From: Hydractinia symbiolongicarpus
Lineage: Eukaryota > Cnidaria > Hydrozoa > Anthoathecata > Hydractiniidae
DNA: 64,000 bases
Direction: 5' to 3'
Assembly (NCBI RefSeq): GCF_029227915.1
Contig: NC_079881.1
Location: forward strand, 21,179,501 to 21,243,500
Shown here: positions 13,938-24,056 of the stretch, in pieces
Numbering within the stretch: position 1 is the stretch's first letter
Layout: every line of letters starts with the position of its first letter
Position numbers and translations under genes: made by a program
The notes under the pieces: generated by a model
The model's database searches: none
What the model was told of the DNA's origin: nothing
What the model saw: the letters and a program-made list of their open reading frames with translations, nothing else

Positions 13938-16141
13938 TCATTTTCTTGATTTGAGCAAGTTCTCAATAAAGTACTCCCCAGCTTTGTAAGACGAACGAAC
14001 CAATGGTCCACTGGCTGTGTAACCAAAACCCAACTCTCTCCCCAACTCCTCCCATTCTTTAAATTGCTTGGGGTGGACATATTCTTGCACTTTTGCATGT
14101 CTTTTGGTGGGCTGCATATATTGACCGATTGTAAGGCAATCCACATCAATTTCACGTAAGTCCTTCATAGTCTGTGCAACTTCTTCTGGTTTTTCACCAA
14201 ATCCAACCATAATACTTGATTTCGTCAAAATTGTGGGAAATTTTGTTTTCACATATTTTAGCACAGCCATACTTTGTTTATAATTAGCTCGAGGGTCTCT
14301 AACAAACCACTGTAGACTTTCTACAGTTTCAATGTTATGTGCGTATACATCTAGTCCTGATTTAGCAACACGAGAAACACATTCCATGTCTCCTGCAAAA
14401 TCTGGAGTTAAACATTCAACAAGTAAAGTAGGGTTCAGTCTTTTAATTTCCTCAACTGTTTGTGCAAAGTGATCTGCGCCACCATCTGCCATGTCATCAC
14501 GATCTACTGACGTCAAAACAATATAATTTAAATTCCAGCTGGCAATAGCCTTTGCCGTGTTGAGTGGTTCCATAGGATCTGGAGGTGGTGGTCTACGTGA
14601 AGTTTTTACAGAACAAAATCTACAACCTCTTGTACAGGTGTCACCTACAAATCAACATGGGATATGACAGATAGAAAACAGAAGGAATAATTAACATTTG
14701 TTCATAACCTATTCTGTGGTATAAGAGATGTTGTTGTATTTAGAAGGAAAATGTAGCACTTAGTCTTCTAAACTGAATCATGTCACCTCATGACAAATGA
14801 GTTATAATCTCTATTCTAAATGAGCACAAAGTATAGCTACATATAACTTTGGTGACGTACATCAACATTGACAAACATGCCAAAAACATGCAGTAGAGAT
14901 GCAAGTAATGGGGAAATTTATCTTTTTATTGAATAACGGTAGAGAAGCTCTTCATAAGTAATAACCAAGGTTAGCCCTCTGAATAAACATCATTCAACAC
15001 TTACCATTAAATTTACAGCAGTAAAGTTTTGCTATCACATCGTTTTTATGCAAAACTATGTGATAAATAAAATTTTTTTGGGGCTTTTATAGACTTCATT
15101 TTTGATCTTACTTAATCTTTCAAATGAATGAATTATGAAGATATTTGTAGATCGAATAACATGACTTTTAAAACTGCTGTCCTAGAAAAAAATTTACAAC
15201 ATCTGTTTTTCTATTGGATGCTGTTGTAGAGATATCTGCAACATCTTTTTCTTAATTCAGAGGGCTGCATGGTGTATAACAAAAGACAGTAAGGCTAATT
15301 TATGGGAGATTAACATAATAGGGGAGGGTGTGATAAAATGGTTGTTTTTTTTGGAAATTTTGATACATTTTGGTACATTAAAAAAACTCAAATAAATTAA
15401 AATTTTCTTATTTATTCTTAGCAAGAAACCATTTTGGTAACCGAATCCATTAAAATTAATAGCTTTCCCCAGCTCTTTTTTACCCCACCCTCCCCTAATC
15501 AACTTATGGCTGCAAAGATTATATACACAACAGAATAAGAAAAAAGGATTTGTTACGATAATAATTCACAGAAAATCTATTCAATCTACATATTCTATGC
15601 AACCTTCTACATTACTTACTCTTTTTTAATTAGAAATAATTTTTGGACATAACTTTGCGATTTAAAACATGTTAGAATTTGGTTTTAATATACCGCCTTT
15701 GTATTAAAAAATCAAAGCATATATTCCAAACTTTGATTTCTAAATAAATTGTACAAAGAATTCACAGGGCTACAGATATAAAATCATACCTAAAATCATA
15801 ATGGTGGCTGTAGCTGTTCCTTCTTTACCACCCCAACACTCACCAATATTTGGACATTTAGCTTCCTCACACACTGTGGCTAAATTCAATGATCTCAAAG
15901 TACCTTTTAACTTTTTATAATCTTGTCCAATTGGTATTTCAGTTTTTAACCAAGGAGGTAAACGCAGTCGTTTTCCTCCCACACTTCGGACAAGATTTTC
16001 TTGTTGCACACTCTCAGATATAAAATCTCCAAGACTTGGTCCATCACGTATATAGTTTTTTTTGTCGGTGGGTACTGCAGAATAACACCTGATATTTGAT
16101 AATATCAGTGGTCGTAATTTGGTTAATTGAATTGATTTCAT
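13938..16141 (-). CDS. LIAS: Lipoyl synthase, mitochondrial
   Basis: Radical SAM enzyme that inserts two sulfurs into octanoyl groups on lipoyl proteins such as the E2 subunits and the glycine cleavage H protein, in mitochondria (family knowledge). Two exons, 16141-15790 and 14644-13938, give 352 residues, close to the family length. The basic N-terminus ([11 protein letters not shown]...NIRCYS) looks like a mitochondrial targeting peptide. [12 protein letters not shown] in exon 1 binds the auxiliary 4Fe-4S cluster that donates sulfur. CTRGCRFC, at the start of exon 2, is the radical SAM CX3CX2C motif. Further family blocks are [37 protein letters not shown] and the C-terminal RSSYKAGE. The intron splits the codon before the GDTCTRGC block. 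An in-frame ATG at 16198 is less likely, since a splice acceptor seems to lie near 16157. Confidence 0.97.
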
Positions 16142-16689
16142 TTTTTTATATGCTCCTAAAAAATAAATCAAATTAATATACACACAAAATTCCTGCATAA
16201 TTTAAAAAGTGTGATTTTAATATTAATTCTCAAAATAGTTCATATTCCAGAAAATTTCCAATTTACATATATAAACCAAGTACAAATTATTTTTGCAGTG
16301 TTAAAATAAAATAAAAATACGAATTTGTACATCCTGAGGTAACAAACTTGAACTAGGATTCTTTTTGATTCAGATCAAACTGGGCCGACAGGCAAAGTTC
16401 AGTGCAGATTATAAAAGTTTAAGCAGTTTTTTAAGGCTGATTTTCACCCCTCGAAATTAAACTTTTCAGCTACTGTGATATTAATTTCATAGCTATTGCA
16501 ATGCTATACATTATATATATATCTAAAAAAGAAGTATTTATATTCAAACAAAATTTTAATTGTGACAACTTCATAAGATACAAAAAAAAAATTAAAAAAG
16601 AAGAATTCAAAGACTTGAGTATAAGTTTGGTAGCTGTATAAGAACAAGTCAAGTTAAAAAACTTGTTCTAACCTTTTTATAACTAGATT

Positions 16690-16748
16690 AGGTTAAACCC
16701 CGGCACCTGCACAAAGTGTGAGAATTATAACCACTAAACTACGGCTAC
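16690..16748 (-). mobile_element. Partial tRNA-derived SINE head
   Basis: On minus it reads gccgtagtttagtggttata and continues into a cacactttgtgc segment, then ggggttt. This matches the head of the SINEs at 18.5-19.5 kb. Box A-like and degraded box B-like sequences are both present. No body or tail is attached. Confidence 0.5.
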
Positions 16749-17289
16749 AATTGTCTTGGACTCTATATTATGATGCTTAAGTTGCCAAGTGCAAGTAGTG
16801 GTGTCTTTTGTGGATAGATAGATATTCTTTGTGTAACGAGTGTTTACATTTTTAGTTAAAAATAATTTAACAGTTTTGTTTTTCAGGTAATGTATACAGT
16901 TAAAAAAGAGTTGCATACAGTTCAAAAATGAGTAAAAACAAATATATACATGCTATGTGATCAAATAATCTTTCTGGAGGTTCACTAGTGTTGGTTGTGG
17001 AAAAAAGCTTGACACAGAGAAAACCATAGAATTAGCAGGGCTAGAAAGCCTACAGTGCTGATCCCGAGTAAAGCTACACATTTTCGAGAGTAAGAGTACA
17101 AAAATTAAGCAGTGAGAGGGCGAGTAATTCACTCCCTAGTACAACGCGAGTATAACTAAAATGATATTACTCGCATTTTTCTTAATCATACTCTCAAAGA
17201 TAATTATATTTTTACTCGCGAGAGTACTCACGTAAGCACAGCTTTTAAAGTCAAAGTAATACATGCGTGAACATATTTAAGTTTTGTAA

Positions 17290-17500
17290 ACTTTAAATTC
17301 ACAGCGATGTTTTAGCTTCTTCTCATCTTCTTTTATGTTTTTTAAACAATCTACGGCGATATTTTCGCTTCACACGATAGTGTTTTAATGGTTTTTAAAC
17401 CATCTACAACAATGTTTAAGCTTTCTACGATTGTGTTTTGATAATTTCTAAACGATCTACGGCAATGTTTTTCGTTTCTACGATCGTGTCTTGAGAATTT
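17290..17500. repeat. Degenerate 53-bp tandem repeat, 3-4 copies
   Basis: The block tttaaac-n-atctac...gatngtgtttt recurs with its start at 17341, 17394 and 17447, exactly 53 bp apart. A weaker copy precedes it near 17290. Confidence 0.7.
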
Positions 17501-17559
17501 AAAAATCATAAAAATTGGAAGATTACATACTGTAATAAATATTTATGAGAGTTTCTTTT

Positions 17560-18000
17560 GAGACAAAATACGTCATTTTAGCTAGCTAACATACCGACAG
17601 CACAACTAAGCTTTGAAGTAAGTGAATTCATATGTTTTTTATACTGTAAATGCTCATCTAGGATAACACCCATATATTTGGTATAACTACTTGGAAGAAT
17701 TTTCTGTCCACTTATTTTAAAAATAGGGTGTTTACTAATTGTTTTCTTGGGGATTTAAATATAATGAGCTTAGTCTTAATAGCATTTAAATTTCTTCCAG
17801 GATTTGTTTCATTGAAGAAGACTTGTGTCATCTGCAAAATGGAAAATTCTGAGTGAAAAATTGAAGAGTGCAGATCATTTATTTAAATTAAAAACAACAG
17901 GGGACCAAGGACAGACCCTTGTGGAACACTGTGTTTGATTAAGCATTTATGTTTTGGTTTTTTTACCTGTTTAGATAAGATTTAATCCAATTTTTTGCAA
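17560..18000 (-). pseudogene. Decayed non-LTR retrotransposon reverse transcriptase
   Basis: Minus-strand translation shows VPQGSVLGPLLF (about 17895-17935), the catalytic FADDT box (about 17822-17839) and, further on, a YMGVILDEHLQYKKH block (about 17645-17690). These are the ordered landmarks of a LINE reverse transcriptase. The blocks fall in different frames with stops between them, so it is a dead copy. Order, spacing and motif style fit a Jockey/CR1-type element, but the clade is not certain. Confidence 0.8.
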
Positions 18001-18536
18001 TTCCTCTGATACCATAGTATTTGTAGTAAGTAGAATAAGGTACGGAGCTTTCACTAACAGTCAACTTTAGCACATAGTCATTTTTAGCACATTTTTACCT
18101 GCATCCTCTGGCCGCGTTTCAAAGCTTTTCTTCCAAAAGCTGTCCGGCTAAAAAATAAACATAAAAAAAATAAATGCTGATCAAGCGAGACAAATTACTG
18201 GGCGCCATTCTGCCAACAAATATTTTGTCTTTCTATCCAGAGCCCTCTTGTGTTTTTTCTGCGCTCCGCCGTTGAGATTAATAAAAAATTTTGCACCCGA
18301 CCAGGCTCGTATATTATCGCATGATTTTCTTATTTTGCTCCTGATTTTCTGTAGCTAGCTGATTGTAAGTTGTAACTCTTTTCCCTGCTCACGAGAAGAT
18401 TCTACTATTATGTTATTATGTCATTACTTTTATTGTATCTATATAAGTGGTAAAGTGGTAAAGTTGAACGATGCAGTAGCTATTATAGCTATAGCTAGCT
18501 AGCTAAATAGATAGATAGATAGATAGATAGATAGAT

Positions 18537-18872
18537 GTGCATATTTTACATGGCTAGCCTCACAAATATCGAGGGATATACCCTGTCTATTATTTCCAGG
18601 AGGGGACATGGCGTAGATGGAGAGTCCTAGAGTATTTAATGCTCATTTTGAGCTATGCAGACCCAATTAGAGCCCGCGCTCTACTAGACAACTCCCGGCA
18701 ACATCTAACGGCCCACACAGTGTGCCATCTTCCCAATTTCCCTCACATGGCTTGGGTTAACCCGGGGCTATGGTAACATTCACTCGCCCATGTTAAATCG
18801 CCGTCAAGAGGAATCGAACCCCAGTCTCCCGCACAGAGTACGAGAGCTATAACCACTAATCTACGGCGCCAC
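18537..18872 (-). mobile_element. tRNA-derived SINE, copy 1
   Basis: On minus the element begins ggcgccgtagattagtggtt (box A-like), then has box B ggttcgattcc. It runs about 335 bp and ends at a GATA/TATC microsatellite (18506-18536 on plus). It is the reverse-complement partner of the copy at 19199-19535, so the two form a long inverted repeat. Pol III transcription from the internal promoter is inferred. Confidence 0.8.
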
Positions 18873-18877
18873 AATAA

Positions 18878-19025
18878 ATGTGCATATTTTACATATGTCT
18901 GGCCCCACAAGTAGTTCAGAGATATAACCCTCTTTATTAGTTTCTGAAAGTGCCATGGTTTAAATGGAGAGTCCTGAAGTGTTTAATCCTTATGTTGACA
19001 TGCAGTTTACTATACCAATCAGGGT
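18878..19025 (-). mobile_element. Diverged, truncated SINE copy 2
   Basis: Shares gtgcatattttacat, then a gagatatanccctntttatta block and atggagagtcct with the tail half of copy 1, in the same orientation. The tRNA head is missing. It probably served as the insertion site or is an older copy of the same family. Confidence 0.55.
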
Positions 19026-19198
19026 AAACACCTATTTAGCTAGTCTAACCAGGCGAACAAAATTTTTTGTTGTAAATCATTGCGTTTCGCACTACAGAAA
19101 TTTTGACCAATTATCGTCTTATTTGCATTGCGCATTAGGAACTTATAGCCCAAACCTTCGTGTGGCAATATTTGTTGTTTTAAATAATGGATTTCAGC

Positions 19199-19535
19199 CA
19201 TGGCGCCGTAGATTAGTGGTTATATCTCTCGTACTCTGTGCGGGAGACTGGGGTTTGATTCCTCTTGACAGCGATTCAACACGGGCGAGTGAATGTTACC
19301 ATAGCCCTGGGTTAACCCAAGCCATGTGAGGGAAATTGGGAAGATGGCACACTGTGTGGGCTGTTAAATGTTGCAGGGAGTTGTCTAGTAGAGCGTGGGC
19401 TCTAATTGGGTCTGCGTAGCTCAAAATGAGATTTAAATACTCTAGGACTCTCCATCTAAGCCATGGCTCCTCCTGGAAATAATAGACAGGGTATATCCCT
19501 CGATATTTGTGAGGCTAGCCATGTAAAATAAGCAC

Positions 19536-19606
<71 letters not shown>

Positions 19607-19607
19607 A
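19199..19607 (+). mobile_element. tRNA-derived SINE, copy 3, with (TATC)n tail
   Basis: Starts ggcgccgtagattagtgg, has a box B variant ggtttgattcc, runs about 337 bp and ends in a (CTAT)n tract of about 70 bp. It matches copy 1 along its length in opposite orientation. The shared tetranucleotide tail is typical of some tRNA-derived SINEs and non-LTR elements. Confidence 0.8.
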
Positions 19608-19682
19608 TCCATGCCACAGGAAAAGAAATATGGCGGACGAAAACATGGTATTGTTTGACAAAGATTTTAGCGTTTTAAGTTA

Positions 19683-19780
19683 TCCAGAACGAGGTAAAGT
19701 CCCTATCATGCAGTGTGTAATATGAGCACAAGGTAAAGTCCCACAACGCATACGCAGTATCATGACAAATCTCGAAGCAA
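19683..19780 (+). repeat. Left inverted end of the 6.3-kb virus-like element
   Basis: Holds two copies of the motif gaggtaaagtccc / aaggtaaagtccc. The first is followed by tatcatgc, the second by acaacgcatacgcagtatcat. The same two motif-plus-tail pairs appear in the same order on the minus strand at 26010-25900. The match is imperfect and the outer boundary is not sharp. Confidence 0.7.
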
Positions 19781-19884
19781 TCTACTGACTTCGTTGAAAT
19801 GCGTATATAAGAAAGGGGTTGGTTTAAGAATGCAATCAGCAAACTATATAACACCGTGTTGGCACCAGTAGCAGCAACTTGTGA

Positions 19885-20640
19885 CGCTTTTTGCCGATCG
19901 ACTACAGAGTGTGCGAAATACCGTTGCCTTCTACTACAACAAGAAAAAAGAAAAAATTTCGGGAAGGGATAACGCTTCACGACGAGGTCAAACAGGAAGC
20001 AAGGGAAGACTATATGGAGGACATCCAGGGGGACAGTATGTTGGAAAATCGAAATAGAGTAAAAAAATGGCGGTTTAAAAACCATTTAAATAGCCCTCTT
20101 ACTAACACAATTATGGAAAAAATTGAACCCCACATAGAAATGCGTGTTAAGGTTGTGTACAGCTTCAGCTGTGATATTTAACTAAGGGCTCCATGTTCCT
20201 GTCAAGTATAGCGAAAATCCAAGCGTTCATTGAAGAATGCGAGACGAAGCGCCTTGATAAGGAGGATGGTGAGTCTTAGTGTAAGGCTTATTTACCACCT
20301 GCCAGGACCACCGAGACCCCAGGAGCATACGAGCGCAAAATTGTCTTTGATCACGTACAGATCAGGGTGATAAGCATGCATGAACCTCTTCTGGGATGCG
20401 GCCCTCTCCCAGATTGGTTACGAAAAAAAGAGGTTCATCTACGCCATGGATGGGAAAAAAGATCGAACAGACAACTTATGCTTCTGGAGTAGCTTAGCAG
20501 TAAGAGAGAGGGTCGACAAAGTACGGGGAACAGACTGTCTAACAGAAACAGCTCTTGCCTTACAGTACTGTGAAAAGGTTTGTAAACATTGTGGTTTGTG
20601 TTCATTTCATGTTACGCACGAACCACAATAGCCCACGATA
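19885..20640 (+). pseudogene. Broken ORF fragment of virus-like element, polymerase-associated type
   Basis: Begins with an open frame from 19891 (96 codons) rich in basic and acidic residues. After a frame change near 20181 it continues through FIEECETKRL, an in-frame stop near 20278, and GCGPLPDWLRKKRG. Another frame then gives DNLCFWSSLAVRERVD. From memory, the GxGPLPDWLR and DNLCxxRCLA blocks occur just ahead of protein-primed family B DNA polymerases in Polinton/Maverick-type elements. No polymerase catalytic motifs are visible here. The frame breaks show it is not functional. Confidence 0.5.
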
Positions 20641-20740
20641 CGCATTTTTTTTAAAATCGTTGACCTCACGATCATGTTTCGTGGACTATACATGAACAAA
20701 AATTAAATATAACATTGTGGCTTCCACGATAGATAACTAC

Positions 20741-21040
20741 TATTGTAAAACAACAAAGACTGTATTAGTTTATCAATTAAATTAAAAACTGACTGAAAAA
20801 AATAAATTAACACTTTTTTGTTTTAATTAAACATATATACCTTACTGTCGCTAACGCTTTATTACTTGGTGAAACAGGTCTAATATTATCTATTGTAAAA
20901 CAACAAAGACTGTATTAGTTTATCAATTAAATTAAAAACTGACTGAAAAAAATAAATTAACACTTTTTTGTTTTAATTAAACATATATACCTTACTGTCG
21001 CTAACGCTTTATTACTTGGTGAAACAGGTCTAATATTATC
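20741..21040. repeat. Perfect 150-bp tandem duplication
   Basis: Positions 20741-20890 and 20891-21040 appear identical base for base, starting tattgtaaaacaacaaagac and ending taatattatc. The copies look very recent compared with the decayed surroundings. An assembly artefact is possible. Confidence 0.9.
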
Positions 21041-21835
21041 TGGCGATTTCAGGTTATTATACATTTTTTTTAAAACAGCAAGGTTAGTATTTTTTTCCAC
21101 TTTCTTTCACGCCAGGACTTCAACCCTGGGGGGGGGATTTGATTTTTTTAAAGTTTTTTATAAGAGTTTTTTCGTAACCCTTTCTCAGCCTTAAATTTTC
21201 TTATTTGTTTTCTTTCAAAATATTAAAATTTTTGAATAGATTGTTAAAATTATACTATTAAAAATCTGTTACTAAAAAGTAAAATAATAGATTCAAAAAT
21301 AATGTGGCATTGAACTTATGAACTATTTTTTTATAACAGCAAAATATCAGGTTTTACCTTCATAAAAGTCCATGTGGCTTCTGTTATTGAATAATTAATT
21401 ATTAATGATGTGCAGTTTCGAAGCATTTTCTGTACAAATAAAATAGACCAAAATGACCTTTTGATCATTAGAAAAATGTTTGAAAATAGTATTTCTTTCA
21501 TGAATTTTAGACTCATATTGCACGTGATTTTAGGCTGAGCTTGTTCTTATAAATAATTTTTATTAAGAAATAATGTGTCTAATTTTACGTTCATAAAAAG
21601 TTCACCTAGCTTCGTTATTGCATAATTAGTTATTAATTATGTGAAGTTTTAAAGCATTTTCTGCACAAATAAAATTAGAAATAAATTGCTTTGCATTGAA
21701 GGGTGCTAAAGAAATCAAAGTTTTGATGTTTTCAGACTTGGAAGGTGCAAGTGCAATTTTTTTAAGAATATATATTTTTTTTAAAAAGTGTATAAAATAC
21801 AATGTAGTTATAATTTTAAAAAACTAAAAGAAATA
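21041..21835. other. AT-rich filler inside the element
   Basis: No gene recognised. Two related segments (cttcataaaagtccatgtgg near 21360 and gttcataaaaagttcacctag near 21590, each followed by a ttattgnataatta block) suggest an old 230-bp-scale duplication. Confidence 0.4.
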
Positions 21836-21839
21836 TTAA

Positions 21840-22410
21840 TTTTTTTGTTAATTCGTCTTCCGAACTCGTTAATGGCATCCTTGCATTTTTTCCATTAATC
21901 GATTTCTTCACTGGCGTTGCTTGGGTACATCTCAAATACATAATCTCTTATTCGATTCAATTTGTCTACATCCAGTTTTTCTTTTCCTCTTGTGCCTCTA
22001 CAGTTTCTCTGTGTCAATTTCTGAAGAGTGAAAAGCTTAGTGGCTAAAAGCTTCACAAAATTAGGGATTGATTTGCTTGAAAAGATATTTTATGAAATTC
22101 TGCGAACCTGAATTTTCTGCTTGTGTAGCAGATTCCTCAACTGTGGTATCCACAGGATCACAAATTGGTGTTGATGAAGATCGTGAAGCAGAATTACTAA
22201 ACGATATCTGTTTTGGTTTTATATTGAAACACTTCGGTGGAAAAGAAAATACAACCTTGGTGGCATCCAAGACTGCAATTTTCCAAAACATATGTTCTTG
22301 AGTTGCCATCATTTTATGTATTAGTGTTTGCATATATACTTGGTTGGCATTCAATACTGCTACGTTTTCTTTTAATTCCTCACACTTTTGTGTTAAGCTT
22401 GCTATTGTAG
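21840..22410 (-). pseudogene. Frameshifted BEN-domain-like gene remnant
   Basis: On minus, a coiled-coil-like stretch (LTQKCEELKENVAVLNANQV) leads into an open segment 22354-22061. After a one-base frame change near 22061 comes KLDVDKLNRIRDYVFEMYP, then a TAA stop at about 21891 and KKCKDAINEFGRRI. Spacing and residues resemble the C-terminal half of BEN domains, which act in DNA and protein binding. The frameshift and stop mark it as dead. It may be a captured host gene or part of the surrounding element. The assignment is by eye. Confidence 0.45.
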
Positions 22411-22425
22411 CAGTTGGAATAACCT

Positions 22426-22612
22426 ATAATCATCATCATCATCATCATTCTCGGCTTAAAGTCCGTTTTCCATGCTAACATGGGTTGGACGGGGTATATT
22501 AATGACCCTCTTCCAATCTGATCTAGACTGTGTTAGATCTAAACTCTGTATCAAGTCTGTCCTTATAACCTCCTGCCAAGTCTTTCTCGGTCTGCCCATG
22601 GGCTTTGCCCCA
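22426..22612 (-). mobile_element. 3' end of a non-LTR retrotransposon with (ATG)n tail
   Basis: Minus translation from 22611 gives GRPRKTWQEVIRTDL and then SRSDWKRVI, the usual C-terminus of a LINE reverse transcriptase protein. A short hairpin follows (ccgtccaacccatg facing catggaaaacgg), then six ATG/CAT trinucleotides at 22433-22452. 5' truncation and a microsatellite tail are typical of LINE insertion. Confidence 0.7.
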
Positions 22613-22705
22613 GGAACTATAGCGCGTGGCCTTGTGGTTATGGAGTTCGCTTCGCAATCACAAGGTCCGTGGTTCGGTCCACAGCACCTGAGTATGGTAA
22701 AGGGT
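22613..22705 (+). mobile_element. tRNA-like SINE head abutting the LINE tail
   Basis: Reads gcgtggccttgtggttatgg (box A-like), aatcacaaggt, then box B-like ggttcggtcc. The anticodon region is CGC-like, but the acceptor arms do not pair, so it is not a working tRNA. It shares aatcacaaggt with the tRNA-like sequence at 63.5 kb. Confidence 0.5.
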
Positions 22706-22827
22706 GGTCTAGACATGGCCAAAAACGTAGGTACAAACAAAACAAGCTTGATTTCTTGGCATTTTATGACAAAAGAGTGGTACATGACGTAGGATACGTA
22801 TCTCTCCGCTTGCAGTTTGAATAAAAA

Positions 22828-23376
22828 ATGGAAGTGTGTTTGTATATTGCTGTAATACTACCTTATGCCCTGATGGCTTTTTGTTTTTTCCGTTATCGTC
22901 GTACAATAAAGAGAATGACAGAGCTTGCACAAGTATTTGACACCTCTGCAGAGGCCTTCGAACATGTTGATAAACCCATCGATAAGAGGCAGGTCTTAAA
23001 AAATGCTCTGCGCAAAGGCAAGGGATATCTATTGCAGAAAAAAATTACTGGGGGAGGGGGGGTTGTAGACAAGGCTGATAATGGAACCATCGAGAAGGTA
23101 CACGCCGAGTATGTACAACGTGAGCTTCCAGAGAAGGGAGAGAAAACGGCTAAGGCTTTACCTACCCACGTGGTCTCATTGTATGCGAACCTGATTGGAA
23201 ATTATGTGGATATCGACAGCGTCGATGACCTCCAAAGAGACATTGAAGATGACCCCATAATCCGAGATGCCATGACAGACCTGGGTATTCTTGTGTACTG
23301 CACCGTTGGTAGGTGTTTAGCGCCTATCTTGGTGGTGGGGCATACTTCCCGGCTTATAAGCAAAAAAAGAGGATGA
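22828..23376 (+). CDS. Unknown intronless ORF with N-terminal membrane segment (virus-like element)
   Basis: 182 codons, unrecognised. Residues about 4-22 (IAVILPYALMAFCFF core) form one hydrophobic segment followed by RYRRTIKR, as in a membrane-anchored protein with a cytoplasmic basic flank. A basic and Gly-rich middle (KGKGYLLQKK, then TGGGG) follows, and a second weakly hydrophobic patch near residues 155-172 (GILVYCTVGRCLAPILVV). It is the first of four closely spaced plus-strand ORFs, with 65 bp to the next. GC content is visibly higher than in the AT-rich flanks. A structural or membrane role in a virus-like element is only inference. Confidence 0.55.
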   Translation: MEVCLYIAVILPYALMAFCFFRYRRTIKRMTELAQVFDTSAEAFEHVDKPIDKRQVLKNALRKGKGYLLQKKITGGGGVVDKADNGTIEKVHAEYVQRELPEKGEKTAKALPTHVVSLYANLIGNYVDIDSVDDLQRDIEDDPIIRDAMTDLGILVYCTVGRCLAPILVVGHTSRLISKKRG

Positions 23377-23441
23377 GGCGGAAACTAAGAAGGATCCTTA
23401 AGAATCAGGCGGTATAATTTCTTATAAGATACTTATAAGAA

Positions 23442-23762
23442 ATGAGTGAAGAAGCTAATCAAGTCATAACCAAGAAGAACGAAGGTCGTGTTGCTGCAGG
23501 CAAAAAACTTGCAGAAAGGAGTCGTATCAACAAGGAAAACTTACAAAAGAAATTGGGTAACAGTTCTTCAGCAGATGATCAGGAACTTACCTCAGGTCCT
23601 CACAAGTCAATTGACAACGTTTACCTTTACGGGGTGGGGGAGCTGGCTGTACTCGCCATAGGGGTCAGCGTCTATTTTAAATTTGGGGGAAAGGAAAAGC
23701 CCACAGCTCGGCCTGAGGTCCAACAGGACAAGCCTAAAATCAACATTTTTAGGATGCATTAG
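23442..23762 (+). CDS. Unknown small ORF with C-terminal membrane segment (virus-like element)
   Basis: 106 codons, unrecognised. The first 55 residues are charged and Lys/Asn-rich (KKLAERSRINKENLQKK), possibly helical. A hydrophobic segment (VGELAVLAIGVSVYFKFG, about residues 65-82) is followed by a basic tail. This layout suggests a small tail-anchored-like membrane protein. It sits between two other small ORFs on the same strand with short gaps, like a compact virus genome. Confidence 0.5.
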   Translation: MSEEANQVITKKNEGRVAAGKKLAERSRINKENLQKKLGNSSSADDQELTSGPHKSIDNVYLYGVGELAVLAIGVSVYFKFGGKEKPTARPEVQQDKPKINIFRMH

Positions 23763-23789
23763 ATTTTCCAAAAAAAAATGTATTAATAA

Positions 23790-24056
23790 ATGACGAGTAA
23801 AGCAAACATAACCCCCCACGAAACACACGTCATTGATTCTCTATGGGAATTTGTCAGGCTGGTATTGTATACGATCCTAATAGCCTTAGGTGGAAATAAG
23901 ACCCTAGGAGTTTCTAGGCCAGGGGCTAAAATGGATCTGGAGGATGGTTTAAAGCTTGCTGGCTATATGACAAGAGCAATACTAATCGACGACTATGCGA
24001 TAAAATACCATATAATAAGTCAATATGGAGGGAACCAAGAAATGCCCGAAGTGTAA
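23790..24056 (+). CDS. Unknown small ORF, overlapping the next (virus-like element)
   Basis: 88 codons, unrecognised. It contains one moderately hydrophobic helix (FVRLVLYTILIALGG, about residues 21-35) and a GVSRPGAKMDLEDGLKLAGY segment. Its last 32 bases overlap the next ORF in another frame. Overlap of this kind is common in small DNA viruses and rare in animal genes. Confidence 0.5.
   Translation: MTSKANITPHETHVIDSLWEFVRLVLYTILIALGGNKTLGVSRPGAKMDLEDGLKLAGYMTRAILIDDYAIKYHIISQYGGNQEMPEV

Larger units (their letters stand above)
16158..17540. other. Intergenic region upstream of LIAS
   Basis: Promoter side of LIAS followed by AT-rich spacer. It contains a tRNA-like SINE head (16690-16748) and a degenerate 53-bp tandem repeat (17290-17500), listed separately. 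No gene seen. Confidence 0.45.
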
